A stretch of DNA of 64,000 bases, from the NCBI RefSeq assembly GCF_965219715.1, contig NZ_OZ244785.1, positions 3,348,001 to 3,412,000 on the forward strand. Direction: 5' to 3'. This DNA is from Bacterioplanoides sp965219715 (lineage in GTDB: Bacteria > Pseudomonadota > Gammaproteobacteria > Pseudomonadales > Oceanobacteraceae). Both the position numbers and the translations under genes were made by a program. Numbering within the stretch: the stretch's first letter is position 1; each line of letters begins with the position of its first letter. Below are positions 50,959 through 59,823 of this stretch, piece after piece. The notes under the pieces were generated by a model. The model did no database searches. It saw only the letters and a list, made by a program, of their open reading frames with translations, and was not told the origin of the DNA.

Positions 50959-52041
50959 GTGCGCAGGATAGTTGCAGGATGTTTGATGCTAATGGCTGCT
51001 TCAGGGTGCAGTGCCAATCAGCAAGCCGAAATACCGGATCAGCTGAAAGCTGAAAAACCAGCCCATCACGGTGATGGCACCTTCCGCAATTTATATTTGC
51101 CAGACAATTATCAACCCAGCACCCTGGCATTTTTACAGGCTCGCTTTTTTGGCGATCAGAAATGGCCGGATGAACCCCATGGCTATAAAAAATACTGGCA
51201 ACAGACGCCACCAGAGAGCGTTAATCAACCTGGCGAAGAGCCACGTGCTACCTTAATTGGCCACTCGACGGTGTTATTACAATATCAGGGCGTGAATATT
51301 CTTACCGATCCGATTTTTTCGGATCGTGCTTCGCCGTTTTCTTTTGCTGGGCCTAAACGTTACACCCAGACTTCTCTTGCCATCGAAGATCTTCCTCCGA
51401 TTGATGCCGTGGTCATTTCACACAATCATTATGATCACCTGGATGTCGCTACTGTAAAAGCACTGGGGAATAAAACCCACTGGCTGGTACCGCTGGGATT
51501 AAAAGACTGGTTCGCACAATTTGATGTTACCAACGTCACCGAGCTGGACTGGTGGCAAAGTCATACGATTAACGGTGTAGAAATTCAGGCGCTGCCGAGT
51601 CAGCATTGGTCGAAGCGCGGTTTATTCGATACCAACAAAAGTTTATGGGCTTCCTGGGCATTTAAATGGGATGATTTCACTGCCTGGTTTGGTGGTGACA
51701 CCGGTTATAACGACGTGCAGTTTAAAGAAATTGGTGAGGCGTTGGGTAACGTTGATTTAGCTATGATTCCCATTGGTGCGTATGAGCCGCGTTGGTTTAT
51801 GAAGTACCATCACGTAAACCCGGATGATGCCGTTAAAATCTTTAAAGATATTAATGCCCAATCTGCTTTTGGTATTCATTGGAATACCTTTGTTTTAACG
51901 GCGGAAGCAGTTGATGAGCCACCACGAGCGCTGGCGGCTGCATTACAATTTAATCAGATTAATCCACAGCGGTTTCAGGCGATGAATATTGGTGCCAGCT
52001 GGGTTGCAGAGCAACCGCCTGAAACTGTGGCACAGCAATAA
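50959..52041 (+). CDS. MBL-fold hydrolase lipoprotein (NAPE-PLD-like)
   Basis: GTG 50959 is chosen because GAGGAT lies 7 bases upstream and because it yields a compact lipoprotein signal (MRRIVAGCLMLMAASGC). An earlier in-frame GTG at 50920 is inside the terminator stem. The 360-residue product has a lipobox-like AASGC and then a metallo-beta-lactamase fold: ATLIGHSTVLLQ, ISHNHYDHLD (HxHxDH zinc motif), LPSQHWSKRG, WFGGDTGYN and FGIHWNTF. This is the NAPE-PLD/RomA-like group, which acts on phospholipid-like or phosphonate-type substrates. The enzyme is probably membrane-tethered in the periplasm. It is 20 bases upstream of the SMP-30-like gene. Confidence 0.85.
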   Translation: MRRIVAGCLMLMAASGCSANQQAEIPDQLKAEKPAHHGDGTFRNLYLPDNYQPSTLAFLQARFFGDQKWPDEPHGYKKYWQQTPPESVNQPGEEPRATLIGHSTVLLQYQGVNILTDPIFSDRASPFSFAGPKRYTQTSLAIEDLPPIDAVVISHNHYDHLDVATVKALGNKTHWLVPLGLKDWFAQFDVTNVTELDWWQSHTINGVEIQALPSQHWSKRGLFDTNKSLWASWAFKWDDFTAWFGGDTGYNDVQFKEIGEALGNVDLAMIPIGAYEPRWFMKYHHVNPDDAVKIFKDINAQSAFGIHWNTFVLTAEAVDEPPRALAAALQFNQINPQRFQAMNIGASWVAEQPPETVAQQ

Positions 52042-52061
52042 TAAAAACGAGGGAATGTAGG

Positions 52062-53108
52062 ATGAAAATTATTATCGCGTTAGTTGTGGTGATTGCTGCG
52101 GCATTATTAGCCCCATCACCGATTGACTCGTTGGCCTATCAGCCGTCTCAGCCTTTGGCTCTGGATGGTGCTTTTACGGCCAATGATGCACTTCAGGTTA
52201 CTCAGCTGACGCAATTGCCGAACTCCAGTCGTGGCGGAGAAGATGTCGCAGTTGATGCTTTAGGGTGTATCTATACTGGCGTTGAAAATGGTGATGTGCT
52301 GCGTAAGTGTCCCCATGTCGATTGGGAAGTATTGGCGAACACCGGTGGACGACCACTGGGCCTTGCTTTTGATGCACAACAAAACCTGATCATTGCCGAC
52401 GGTGTTAAAGGGTTATTGCAGCTGACTCCGGCAAAGAAACTGACAGTGCTGGCCGATAGTTTTCAGGGGCAGCCATTGCTGGTGGTTGATGATGTGGACA
52501 TTGCTGCTGACGGCACCATGTATTTCAGCGATGCTTCTGCGTTATTTCCCTTAAAGGATTATATTCTGGATGGTTTAAACGCCCAGCCAAGTGGTCGGTT
52601 ATTTTCGTACGCGCCGGATAGTGGTGAATTAAAACTGTTGGCTGACCAGCTGTTTTTTGCCAATGGCGTGGCTGTGGCAGCGGATCAGAGTTTTGTGTTG
52701 GTGAATGAGACCTTTGCCTACCGCACAACCCGTGTTTGGTTAAGCGGAGATAAAGCAGGTCAAAAAGATATTTTTACCAGCCACTTACCCGGCGTTCCTG
52801 ATGGAATCGCTGCTGATACGGATGGCACTTTCTGGATGGCTCTGTACGCACCACGCAGTGCTCTTGTTGATAAAATCCATCCATTGCCGTTTGTGAAAAA
52901 TCAGTTGGCGAAATTACCCAAAAGTTTGGCGCCGATACCACCGGCTTATGGCTTTGTGGTTCAGCTGGATAAAGATGGCAAGGTTTTGCAGAGCCTGCAT
53001 GATCAGGCGGCAGTGGCAATTGGTGAAATTACTTCGGTTCAGCCAGAGAAAGACGGTCTTTATCTGGGTACTTTGCATGGCCCTGCTATTGGCAAGCTGG
53101 CTTTCTGA
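52062..53108 (+). CDS. SMP-30/strictosidine-synthase-like beta-propeller protein
   Basis: A 348-residue protein with an N-terminal membrane anchor or signal (residues 3-18, IIIALVVVIAAALLAPS) and then a six-bladed propeller pattern: GGEDVAVDALGCIYTGVENGDV, LGLAFDAQQNLIIADGVKGL, DVDIAADGTMYFSDAS (each partly shown), FANGVAVAADQSFVLVNET and GVPDGIAADTDGTFWMALYAPR. These resemble the gluconolactonase/strictosidine synthase/APMAP group of lactonases and esterases. It follows the MBL-fold gene directly, so both may work on the same extracytoplasmic lactone or ester; the substrate is unknown. Confidence 0.83.
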   Translation: MKIIIALVVVIAAALLAPSPIDSLAYQPSQPLALDGAFTANDALQVTQLTQLPNSSRGGEDVAVDALGCIYTGVENGDVLRKCPHVDWEVLANTGGRPLGLAFDAQQNLIIADGVKGLLQLTPAKKLTVLADSFQGQPLLVVDDVDIAADGTMYFSDASALFPLKDYILDGLNAQPSGRLFSYAPDSGELKLLADQLFFANGVAVAADQSFVLVNETFAYRTTRVWLSGDKAGQKDIFTSHLPGVPDGIAADTDGTFWMALYAPRSALVDKIHPLPFVKNQLAKLPKSLAPIPPAYGFVVQLDKDGKVLQSLHDQAAVAIGEITSVQPEKDGLYLGTLHGPAIGKLAF

Positions 53109-53132
53109 AAGTCAGCGAAAACTATCGTTAAT

Positions 53133-53159
53133 AAAAAACAGGGCAAGGCCCTGTTTTTT
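53133..53159. terminator. Bidirectional terminator
   Basis: AAAAAACAGGGC-aag-GCCCTGTTTTTT between the propeller gene and the convergent peptidase gene. A-run and T-run on both sides mean it can work in both directions. Confidence 0.9.
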
Positions 53160-53201
53160 ATTGGATAAATTTTAATTCTAGTTTGTTAACGCCTCGGCGT
53201 C

Positions 53202-55844
53202 TTAGGGTGCTGCAATCTGTTTATTGATATCAGACGGGCTTGTATTTCCTTTTTGATCGTTATCCGGCTGATTATCTGCGGTATTACCTTTCACAAACTT
53301 GCCTTCAATAAACTGGTTTTCTGAAGACTGATTTTTTGAGGAACGACCCTGAAGAGATGATTGCATTTTAATGGCCACGGGCATTTGGATTCCGCTGATA
53401 TCATTATTATTCACTTCAATCAGAGATACGCCGGGCAGTGGGTAAAAACCACAGGTTTCCGCGATTTCACACAGATTATTATCCACATCAATATCCGATC
53501 CACCCACCAGGCGGTAGCGACCATTTTCAACGTTGTTAAATACAAAATTACCGTTGCTGTCGGTCGCTGCTGTTTTTACTGCCGAATCGCTGTTATTGGA
53601 TAACAGCAATACATATTGCTGGGTCAGGGTTCCCTGTGCCGACAGATTACCTACCTGGATATACACATCGATATTGTTTGCCGCCGGATTTTCACCATCT
53701 GCGCTAACCGTAATGGTTGCCTTGTAGTAGCCAGGGTTTAAATCCGTGCGGTTAATCTCTGCGCGATAACGAATAACCGTTGAGCCTGTTAATGGTGCCG
53801 TGCCATTTTCAATGGCTGTTACCGTAAGCCAATCAGCATCGTCGCTGACACTGATGGTTGGAGCATTTCCACCATTATTACGCAGCGTAAATTCCTGCTG
53901 ACTATTGGTACCAATTAACAGAGAACTGGGTTCGGCAATTAACTGGGTTGGCTGTGGTGGCAGCACGCCACCATTGGCTAACTTCTGGGCCTCATTAACC
54001 GCTTTTAATGCATCGATAAGTCCGTAACCAAAAGCACTGTCTTTACCTTCCGGAGCAAGATCTTTTGTTAATAAACCATTTCCCAATAAATTATTAACCT
54101 GCTGTGCCGTCAGCTGTGGGTAAACCGCTTTCATTAATGCAATTACCCCGGCAACATGAGGCGATGCCATGGAGGTGCCTTGTTTGCCATTCAGGTTATA
54201 GCCATCAAATAAACCGTTTGTATAACTTGCGCCTAAGCTCAATACCGGATTGTCGCTGCCAAGAAATACTGAACGAATACCGCCTGGCGCTGCGACATCG
54301 ATGTTGTTTCCAAAGTTAGAATAGGGCGCCAGTCGCTCGCCAATATCGGTAGCACTAACTGAAATAACGGTTGGATAAGATGCCGGATAAAACGGTGTCG
54401 AGCTGGCGCTGTTGCCCGCCGCCGCCACTACGCTGATACCTGCTGAATAAATCTGATTAAATAATTCCTGCTCTGCTGGTGCGCTTTGGGCATCAAAGGT
54501 ACTGCCAAGACTGAGATTAATAACGTCCGCCGCTTGTGCTGGCAGTGTACCGCTGTCATTACTTAATCGTGCCGCGTAACGCAGCCCCTGAATCATCGAA
54601 TAACTGCTGCCGGTACCATTAATATCCAATACCCTGACCGGCATTATTTTCGCGTCCCAGGAAACTCCCGCCATTCCCAGCGAGTTATTACTGGTGGCTG
54701 CGGCAATACCGGCTACATGGGTGCCATGGAACGAATAATTATTGGTTCTGCCCGGGTCATCCGGATTACTGTCGAGGCCATTACCGTCACCACTGCTCTG
54801 TATATTGCGGACAAAGTCATAGCCAGCAACCAGCTTGTTATCCTGTAAATCGGGCTGGTCTACCAAAACACCGGTATCGAGAATCGCGATCACAACATCG
54901 CCGCCACCAACTTTAGCGCCGGTAGTAATGTCCCAGGCAAGTGGTGCATTAATCTGAGTCAACGGCCACTGATCGCCAAAGAAGGTGTCATTGGCATTTC
55001 TCTGACTGCGATAAACAAAATTCGGCTGGGCGTATTCAACATCACTGCCGAGGCCGTATTGAGTGGCCATCTCCAGCGTATTAATTTTCTGGTAAACCTC
55101 GGGAGACCATTGCTGCAACGGGGGCAAGGTGCTTTTACCGGCGGTAAAGGCCGACAATGCATTCAGTTTTACCAGGCGGGGATATTGTTCGCTGACTTGT
55201 TGTGCGCTTCGCTGATTGCCTGATGAGATGTTTTTCACCAGCAGTTCACCGCTGATAAATTCACCTGCCAGACCAGAAGCGCTGCTACCCGGCAATGCCG
55301 GATTTAGCTGTAACACGTAACGGCTGGCGCTGGATGAGGCGGTAATAATAATCTGGTAGGTTGCAGAACTTTCGGCAATAAACTGAGCACCTTCGCGGGT
55401 GCTATTACTGATACTTTTCTGGCCGTTATCTTTTGGCGAGCCATCAGCATCCAGTTCAATTAATGACGCAATAATTCGTGACGTGATGTTTACCGGTCCG
55501 GCGGTTACGGTAATGACCTGGCCTTTCTTCAGATTAACCCGGAAATAATCAACTGTATCCGTGCTGTTGGCGAAACGTTCCTGGCTGGCGTCACCATTGG
55601 TAGCTGTGCGGGTAACATACCCCTGCAATGTCAGAATGCTGCTGTTTAATACCTGTGGATTTTGCGGATCGTTATTGGTTGTGTAGGCCGCCTTAATGTC
55701 GTTGATATCTGAGTCGACGGCGGTGGCAATGGCGATATTCAGTTTGCCACGAATACTGGGGCCGGATTTATCGGAGTTGGAACTGGAACAGGCGCTTAAT
55801 AACAAAGCCGCAGAACAGCCGAGGAAAAACTTTAACGAAGGCAC
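53202..55844 (-). CDS. Subtilisin-like S8 serine peptidase lipoprotein
   Basis: The 880-residue product starts at GTG 55844 with TTGGAG upstream. A lipoprotein signal ends in LLLSAC (Cys19). Then come a PPC-like beta domain (about 60-190: DYFRVNLKKGQVITV), a propeptide-like region (195-290) and the S8 catalytic domain (about 290-615) with Asp323 (AILDTGV), His373 (FHGTHVAG), oxyanion Asn478 (AAAGNSA) and Ser558 (GTSMASPHVAG). C-terminal parts are a BACON-like beta sandwich (640-735) and a carboxypeptidase-regulatory-like domain (about 745-830), ending in a Lys/Gln/Asn-rich disordered tail. It should be a cell-surface or periplasmic protease for nutrient acquisition. Confidence 0.93.
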   Translation of the reverse strand: MPSLKFFLGCSAALLLSACSSSNSDKSGPSIRGKLNIAIATAVDSDINDIKAAYTTNNDPQNPQVLNSSILTLQGYVTRTATNGDASQERFANSTDTVDYFRVNLKKGQVITVTAGPVNITSRIIASLIELDADGSPKDNGQKSISNSTREGAQFIAESSATYQIIITASSSASRYVLQLNPALPGSSASGLAGEFISGELLVKNISSGNQRSAQQVSEQYPRLVKLNALSAFTAGKSTLPPLQQWSPEVYQKINTLEMATQYGLGSDVEYAQPNFVYRSQRNANDTFFGDQWPLTQINAPLAWDITTGAKVGGGDVVIAILDTGVLVDQPDLQDNKLVAGYDFVRNIQSSGDGNGLDSNPDDPGRTNNYSFHGTHVAGIAAATSNNSLGMAGVSWDAKIMPVRVLDINGTGSSYSMIQGLRYAARLSNDSGTLPAQAADVINLSLGSTFDAQSAPAEQELFNQIYSAGISVVAAAGNSASSTPFYPASYPTVISVSATDIGERLAPYSNFGNNIDVAAPGGIRSVFLGSDNPVLSLGASYTNGLFDGYNLNGKQGTSMASPHVAGVIALMKAVYPQLTAQQVNNLLGNGLLTKDLAPEGKDSAFGYGLIDALKAVNEAQKLANGGVLPPQPTQLIAEPSSLLIGTNSQQEFTLRNNGGNAPTISVSDDADWLTVTAIENGTAPLTGSTVIRYRAEINRTDLNPGYYKATITVSADGENPAANNIDVYIQVGNLSAQGTLTQQYVLLLSNNSDSAVKTAATDSNGNFVFNNVENGRYRLVGGSDIDVDNNLCEIAETCGFYPLPGVSLIEVNNNDISGIQMPVAIKMQSSLQGRSSKNQSSENQFIEGKFVKGNTADNQPDNDQKGNTSPSDINKQIAAP

Positions 55845-56041
55845 AATTCACTCCAATACACAGATACGCCAGTAATGATGACCACAAAACCGAGAAAAAG
55901 TGGCAAAAGCAGCAGTAAAACATCAGTAAAGGGTAATAAAAAAGTCTTGTCTATTCAGGATTTGTAAGTGTTGCCATGGGCATCTGGAGTTTGTGGCTTT
56001 AGTCTCAGAGCTATAAGACGAAAATAAGCAAAGGAATGCCT

Positions 56042-57559
56042 ATGTCACTCGCTCGCCTCTACACCCGTGCGCAACTAGGAATTGAAGCGCCCCGGGTTTG
56101 TGTCGAAGTTCACTTATCCAGCGGTTTGCCGTCCCTTTCGTTAGTGGGGTTGCCGGAAACCGCAGTAAAAGAAAGCAAAGACCGGGTGCGCTCCGCCATC
56201 CTTAACAGTGGTTTTGAGTTCCCGGCGAAACGTATCACCATCAATCTCGCTCCGGCGGATTTGCCCAAAGATGGCGGTCGTTATGATCTGGCGATTGCAC
56301 TGGGTATTCTGGTGGCATCGGAACAGATTCCCGGCAAAGGTCTGGAAGGTCATGAGTTTATTGGTGAGCTGGCGCTTAGTGGTGAGTTGCAACCCATCCC
56401 GGGTGTATTACCTGCGGCATTACAAACTTCACGGGCCGGACAGAAGCTGGTGTTGCCAGAGCCCAATGCCGAAGAAGCGGCGTTATGCAGCAGCGGCGAG
56501 TTCCTTGCGGCAGCATCATTACAACAAGTAAGCGCCTACTTACACGGACAACAATCACTGAGTGATGTAATTCCCATCGACGCCAGTGATATCCGCAGCT
56601 CACCATTAATGCCGGATTTACGCGACGTGCGTGGCCAGCCGCAGGCGAAGCGGGCGCTGGAAATCTCGGCGGCCGGGCAACATAACCTGCTGTTTATTGG
56701 TCCTCCGGGAACCGGTAAAACCATGCTGGCCAGCCGTTTGCCGGGCATACTGCCGCCGATGTCAGAAGAGGAGGCACTAACTTCTGCATCGATTTACTCC
56801 ATCTCCAATCAGAATCATGACTGGCAACAACAATGGCGTGTGCGTCCGTTTCGCTCTCCTCACCACACCGCGTCAGGAGTTGCGCTGGTGGGTGGTGGTA
56901 CCAAACCGAAACCCGGCGAGATCTCGCTGGCCCATGGTGGCGTGTTATTTCTCGATGAATTGCCGGAATACAGCCGCAAAGTGCTTGATGTATTACGCGA
57001 GCCTCTGGAAAGCGGTCGGATTGTGATCAGCCGTGCCAGCCGTTCGATTACCTATCCGGCCAATTTTCAATTGATCGCCGCCATGAACCCGTGTCCCTGT
57101 GGCTATTTCGGTGACCCGTCCGGGCGCTGTCAGTGTACTTCCGATCAGGTAAGGCGATATCAGGGGCAAACCTCCGGGCCGCTACTGGACCGCATTGATC
57201 TGCATGTGGAGGTGCCGCCCATTCCGACTGCCATGTTGCAGCAGGCGCCCGAGGGAGAAAGCTCTGAGCAAGTGCAGCAGCGGATTGTCGATGCACGCGA
57301 ACGCCAGCTTGAGCGTCAGGGATGTATCAATGCTGAGCTCACCGGTGAATTACGGGACCGGATGTGTGCTCTGGCCGAAGACGATCGTGAGTGGTTACTT
57401 ACGGCGATTGAGCGTTTGCAGCTGTCCGCGCGGGCCTATCACCGGGTGCTGAAAATTGCCCGTACCATTGCCGACCTGCAACACAAAGAATGGATCGAAC
57501 GCTCCCATCTGCTGGAAGCCCTCAGCTATCGCACCATTGATCGCTATTTGCAGAAGTAA
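56042..57559 (+). CDS. yifB: YifB/ComM-type AAA+ helicase-like protein
   Basis: ATG 56042 is 6 bases after AAGGA; an ATG at 56036 directly abuts that site and is rejected. The 505-residue product has an N-terminal LonC-like domain (VEVHLSSGLPSLSLVGLPE), the Mg-chelatase-type AAA+ module with Walker A GPPGTGKT (220-227) and Walker B FLDELPE, and the MNPCPCGY zinc-like cluster. ComM helps branch migration during natural transformation in Vibrio and relatives. The presence of type IV pilus motor genes makes a role in DNA uptake and recombination plausible, which is inference. Confidence 0.94.
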   Translation: MSLARLYTRAQLGIEAPRVCVEVHLSSGLPSLSLVGLPETAVKESKDRVRSAILNSGFEFPAKRITINLAPADLPKDGGRYDLAIALGILVASEQIPGKGLEGHEFIGELALSGELQPIPGVLPAALQTSRAGQKLVLPEPNAEEAALCSSGEFLAAASLQQVSAYLHGQQSLSDVIPIDASDIRSSPLMPDLRDVRGQPQAKRALEISAAGQHNLLFIGPPGTGKTMLASRLPGILPPMSEEEALTSASIYSISNQNHDWQQQWRVRPFRSPHHTASGVALVGGGTKPKPGEISLAHGGVLFLDELPEYSRKVLDVLREPLESGRIVISRASRSITYPANFQLIAAMNPCPCGYFGDPSGRCQCTSDQVRRYQGQTSGPLLDRIDLHVEVPPIPTAMLQQAPEGESSEQVQQRIVDARERQLERQGCINAELTGELRDRMCALAEDDREWLLTAIERLQLSARAYHRVLKIARTIADLQHKEWIERSHLLEALSYRTIDRYLQK

Positions 57560-57734
57560 TCGGTCGCAGAAGCCACCATCAGTGATTTGTCCGCCAGTGC
57601 CGGGGACGAAACAGGAAAACAGTCGACTTTTATGACAGATGCATGAATTTATCGGTGTGCCGGGAGTAAAGTGTTAGCTACCCGGTTCTGACAACAGTGA
57701 GGCTGACACGCAGCCAGGGTTGTGGAGGTTCAGA

Positions 57735-57917
57735 ATGGATCAACAGCAGAAGACTCTGATCAAGATGCTGGTGCTATTGGCGATGGTGGTTTATTTACTC
57801 AGCGTCTGGCACAAGCATCGCGACAATCCCTACGATGCCGAAGCATTCTTTGGTGCTGAGGTGATGTCAGTCCCTGCGCCGCCGACTATCGACCGACCTG
57901 TCTGGCGTGCAGCCTGA
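57735..57917 (+). CDS. Small single-pass membrane protein
   Basis: The ATG at 57735 has GGAGG 6 bases upstream; the frame extends further up only through a TTG. The 60-residue product has a hydrophobic helix at about residues 9-24 (LIKMLVLLAMVVYLLSV), then HKHRDNPYDAEAFFGAE and a Pro-rich end. It is transcribed toward an EAL-domain gene and their stop codons touch (TGA followed directly by TCA), so there is no room for a terminator. Function unknown. Confidence 0.6.
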   Translation: MDQQQKTLIKMLVLLAMVVYLLSVWHKHRDNPYDAEAFFGAEVMSVPAPPTIDRPVWRAA

Positions 57918-59528
57918 TCAGAACAAGCTGCGTTGATTAAAATCGTTACTGATAAAACCGGATTCTGCCTGTTGAATCAAAGCTTCCAGGTTCAGCGGGC
58001 GGGAATAGATATAGCCCTGAATGCGGTCACACCCCAGCTTTTGCACCAGCTCTAAACATTGTTTGTCTTCCACCCCTTCAGCGGTGGTTTCCAGTCTTAA
58101 GCGTTTCGCCAGATCCAGCATGGTCGATACGATATGAGCCTGTGGACCCTTTTCCGCCATCGGCGCAACAAAGGCGCGATCCAGTTTAATACCGGTGATT
58201 GGCAGATCGCTCAGGTGCGACAGAGAAGAGAAGCCGGTACCAAAATCATCCAGCGCAATATGAATACCGTACTGCTGCAGATTCTTCAGGTTCATCAAAG
58301 AAACACTGGTATCACGCATCATGGCGGTTTCAGTCAGTTCCAGTTCGAGAAAATGTGGCGGCATCTGTTGTTGTTGCAATAACTCAATCACCTGCTGTGA
58401 ATAAAACGGATCAGCCACTTCAGGGAAGGACACATTAACCGCCATACGGATTGGGTTACCGGTGCGTTGGTTGATTTCAGACCAGGCAACAATGGTTTCC
58501 CGCAGGGCCCACTGGCCTAACGCCTGAATCAGTCCGGCATTTTCCGCCTCGCGAATAAACACCGTCGGCGGAATTACTCCAAGATGTGGATGACGCCAGC
58601 GCAATAAGGCCTCGGCACCCACCCAGGCGCCACTGCGGCTATCAAACTGCGGCTGGAATTCGAGGAAAAATTCATCGCGTTGCAACGCCAGGTGCAGACC
58701 TTCATACAGGCTCAGGCTGTGTTGTTGCTGGTTCCAGTCAAACTGGGCTTCCTGCACCAAACGCTCGCGGGCAATCTGTTGCACACCTTCCTGCAGAACT
58801 GTGCTCAGTGCTTTAAATTCAGTCAGCTGTAATACCGCACTGCTGTAGATCATCCAGGCACTGCCCTGGCTTTCGTTACTGGCCGGGAACCAATCGGCCT
58901 GCAGTGCGTAATAATCGTTGCTGACCACAACCAGCTGGTCGTCGAGAATGCGTCCGGTAATGGCATCAGCCGGGGCGTGGGCCAGAATGGTTTGTTCGAA
59001 TTCCTGTTGAATCCGGTGACGTACTGCCCAGGGCATATTGTCGTTATTAACCGGCGTGAGCCAACGACACTGCAGCACCTTAAGATAAACCGCATCCTGT
59101 TGCTGGCTGATCAGCTGGCGCAGGGTGGCAAAAAAAGCATCACGCTCCAGCGGCAATGGCCGGCTGAATTCAACATCGTGTTGTAACGCTTCACAGGCTT
59201 CAATCAGACTGGCGGCGTGAAAGTGTTCTGCGGGTAATTGATGGCTGTGTTCGGGAATCAGTTTGGTCAGGGCGTCGGGGGTAATCACCAGGCTGGGCTT
59301 TTGTTTCAGGACATCGCGCATCTGATATAAGAAATCGGCGTCGGTACTGAATAAATGAAGAACAATGATATCGCAGGGAGGGCAGGCCTGGGCGGAAGAG
59401 TGCGCCACAATTTGCCATTGCTGATGTTCGCTGCTGGCAGCAAACCATTGCCTGATGGTGGCCAGCTCTGAGGTATGTCGGCCCAGTAGTAGTAGTCGTA
59501 ATTGTTTCTTGCTTTCAGTTGAAGGCAT
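57918..59528 (-). CDS. EAL-domain c-di-GMP phosphodiesterase
   Basis: The 536-residue protein has an N-terminal degenerate receiver-like domain (about 9-115: no phospho-acceptor Asp in a clear D-D-K context), a degenerate GGDEF-like middle (about 130-245) and a C-terminal EAL domain (about 275-530). EAL residues look intact: Glu306 in EALLRW, ELTET (397-401), DDFGTG (427-432) and EGVED, so c-di-GMP hydrolysis is likely. There is no membrane segment. It is next to rep, as is an EAL gene in Pseudomonas (PA5295, ProE) by recall. A c-di-GMP riboswitch lies 21 kb away in this window. Confidence 0.9.
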   Translation of the reverse strand: MPSTESKKQLRLLLLGRHTSELATIRQWFAASSEHQQWQIVAHSSAQACPPCDIIVLHLFSTDADFLYQMRDVLKQKPSLVITPDALTKLIPEHSHQLPAEHFHAASLIEACEALQHDVEFSRPLPLERDAFFATLRQLISQQQDAVYLKVLQCRWLTPVNNDNMPWAVRHRIQQEFEQTILAHAPADAITGRILDDQLVVVSNDYYALQADWFPASNESQGSAWMIYSSAVLQLTEFKALSTVLQEGVQQIARERLVQEAQFDWNQQQHSLSLYEGLHLALQRDEFFLEFQPQFDSRSGAWVGAEALLRWRHPHLGVIPPTVFIREAENAGLIQALGQWALRETIVAWSEINQRTGNPIRMAVNVSFPEVADPFYSQQVIELLQQQQMPPHFLELELTETAMMRDTSVSLMNLKNLQQYGIHIALDDFGTGFSSLSHLSDLPITGIKLDRAFVAPMAEKGPQAHIVSTMLDLAKRLRLETTAEGVEDKQCLELVQKLGCDRIQGYIYSRPLNLEALIQQAESGFISNDFNQRSLF

Positions 59529-59823
59529 AAGTATCCATCGTGGCAGATTTCACAATCAGTAACGACACCCCATCTCATTCTGAATGACTGTTTATTGTGT
59601 AGTTATTGTCACAGGGTGCTCATATATATAGGTCAAAAAATCCCCGCTGTCTTCCTTAAATGCAGAAAATAATGAGTGCAGACAAGGACTTGCCATTGAT
59701 AGCTGATCAAACGTACGAAATAGGTGTTAGGGTTAGTCAGTTACCCTCTGATAATTAAGGATTTATTCGTGCCGCGCTGCTGTTAAAATGGCCGGCCAAT
59801 TTGAACATGCTCAGAGGAAACCT
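59529..59823. other. Intergenic region between EAL gene and rep
   Basis: Divergent promoters must lie here. I see AT-rich stretches (TCATATATATAGG near 59621) and no further ORF, hairpin or repeat that I can support. Confidence 0.5.
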
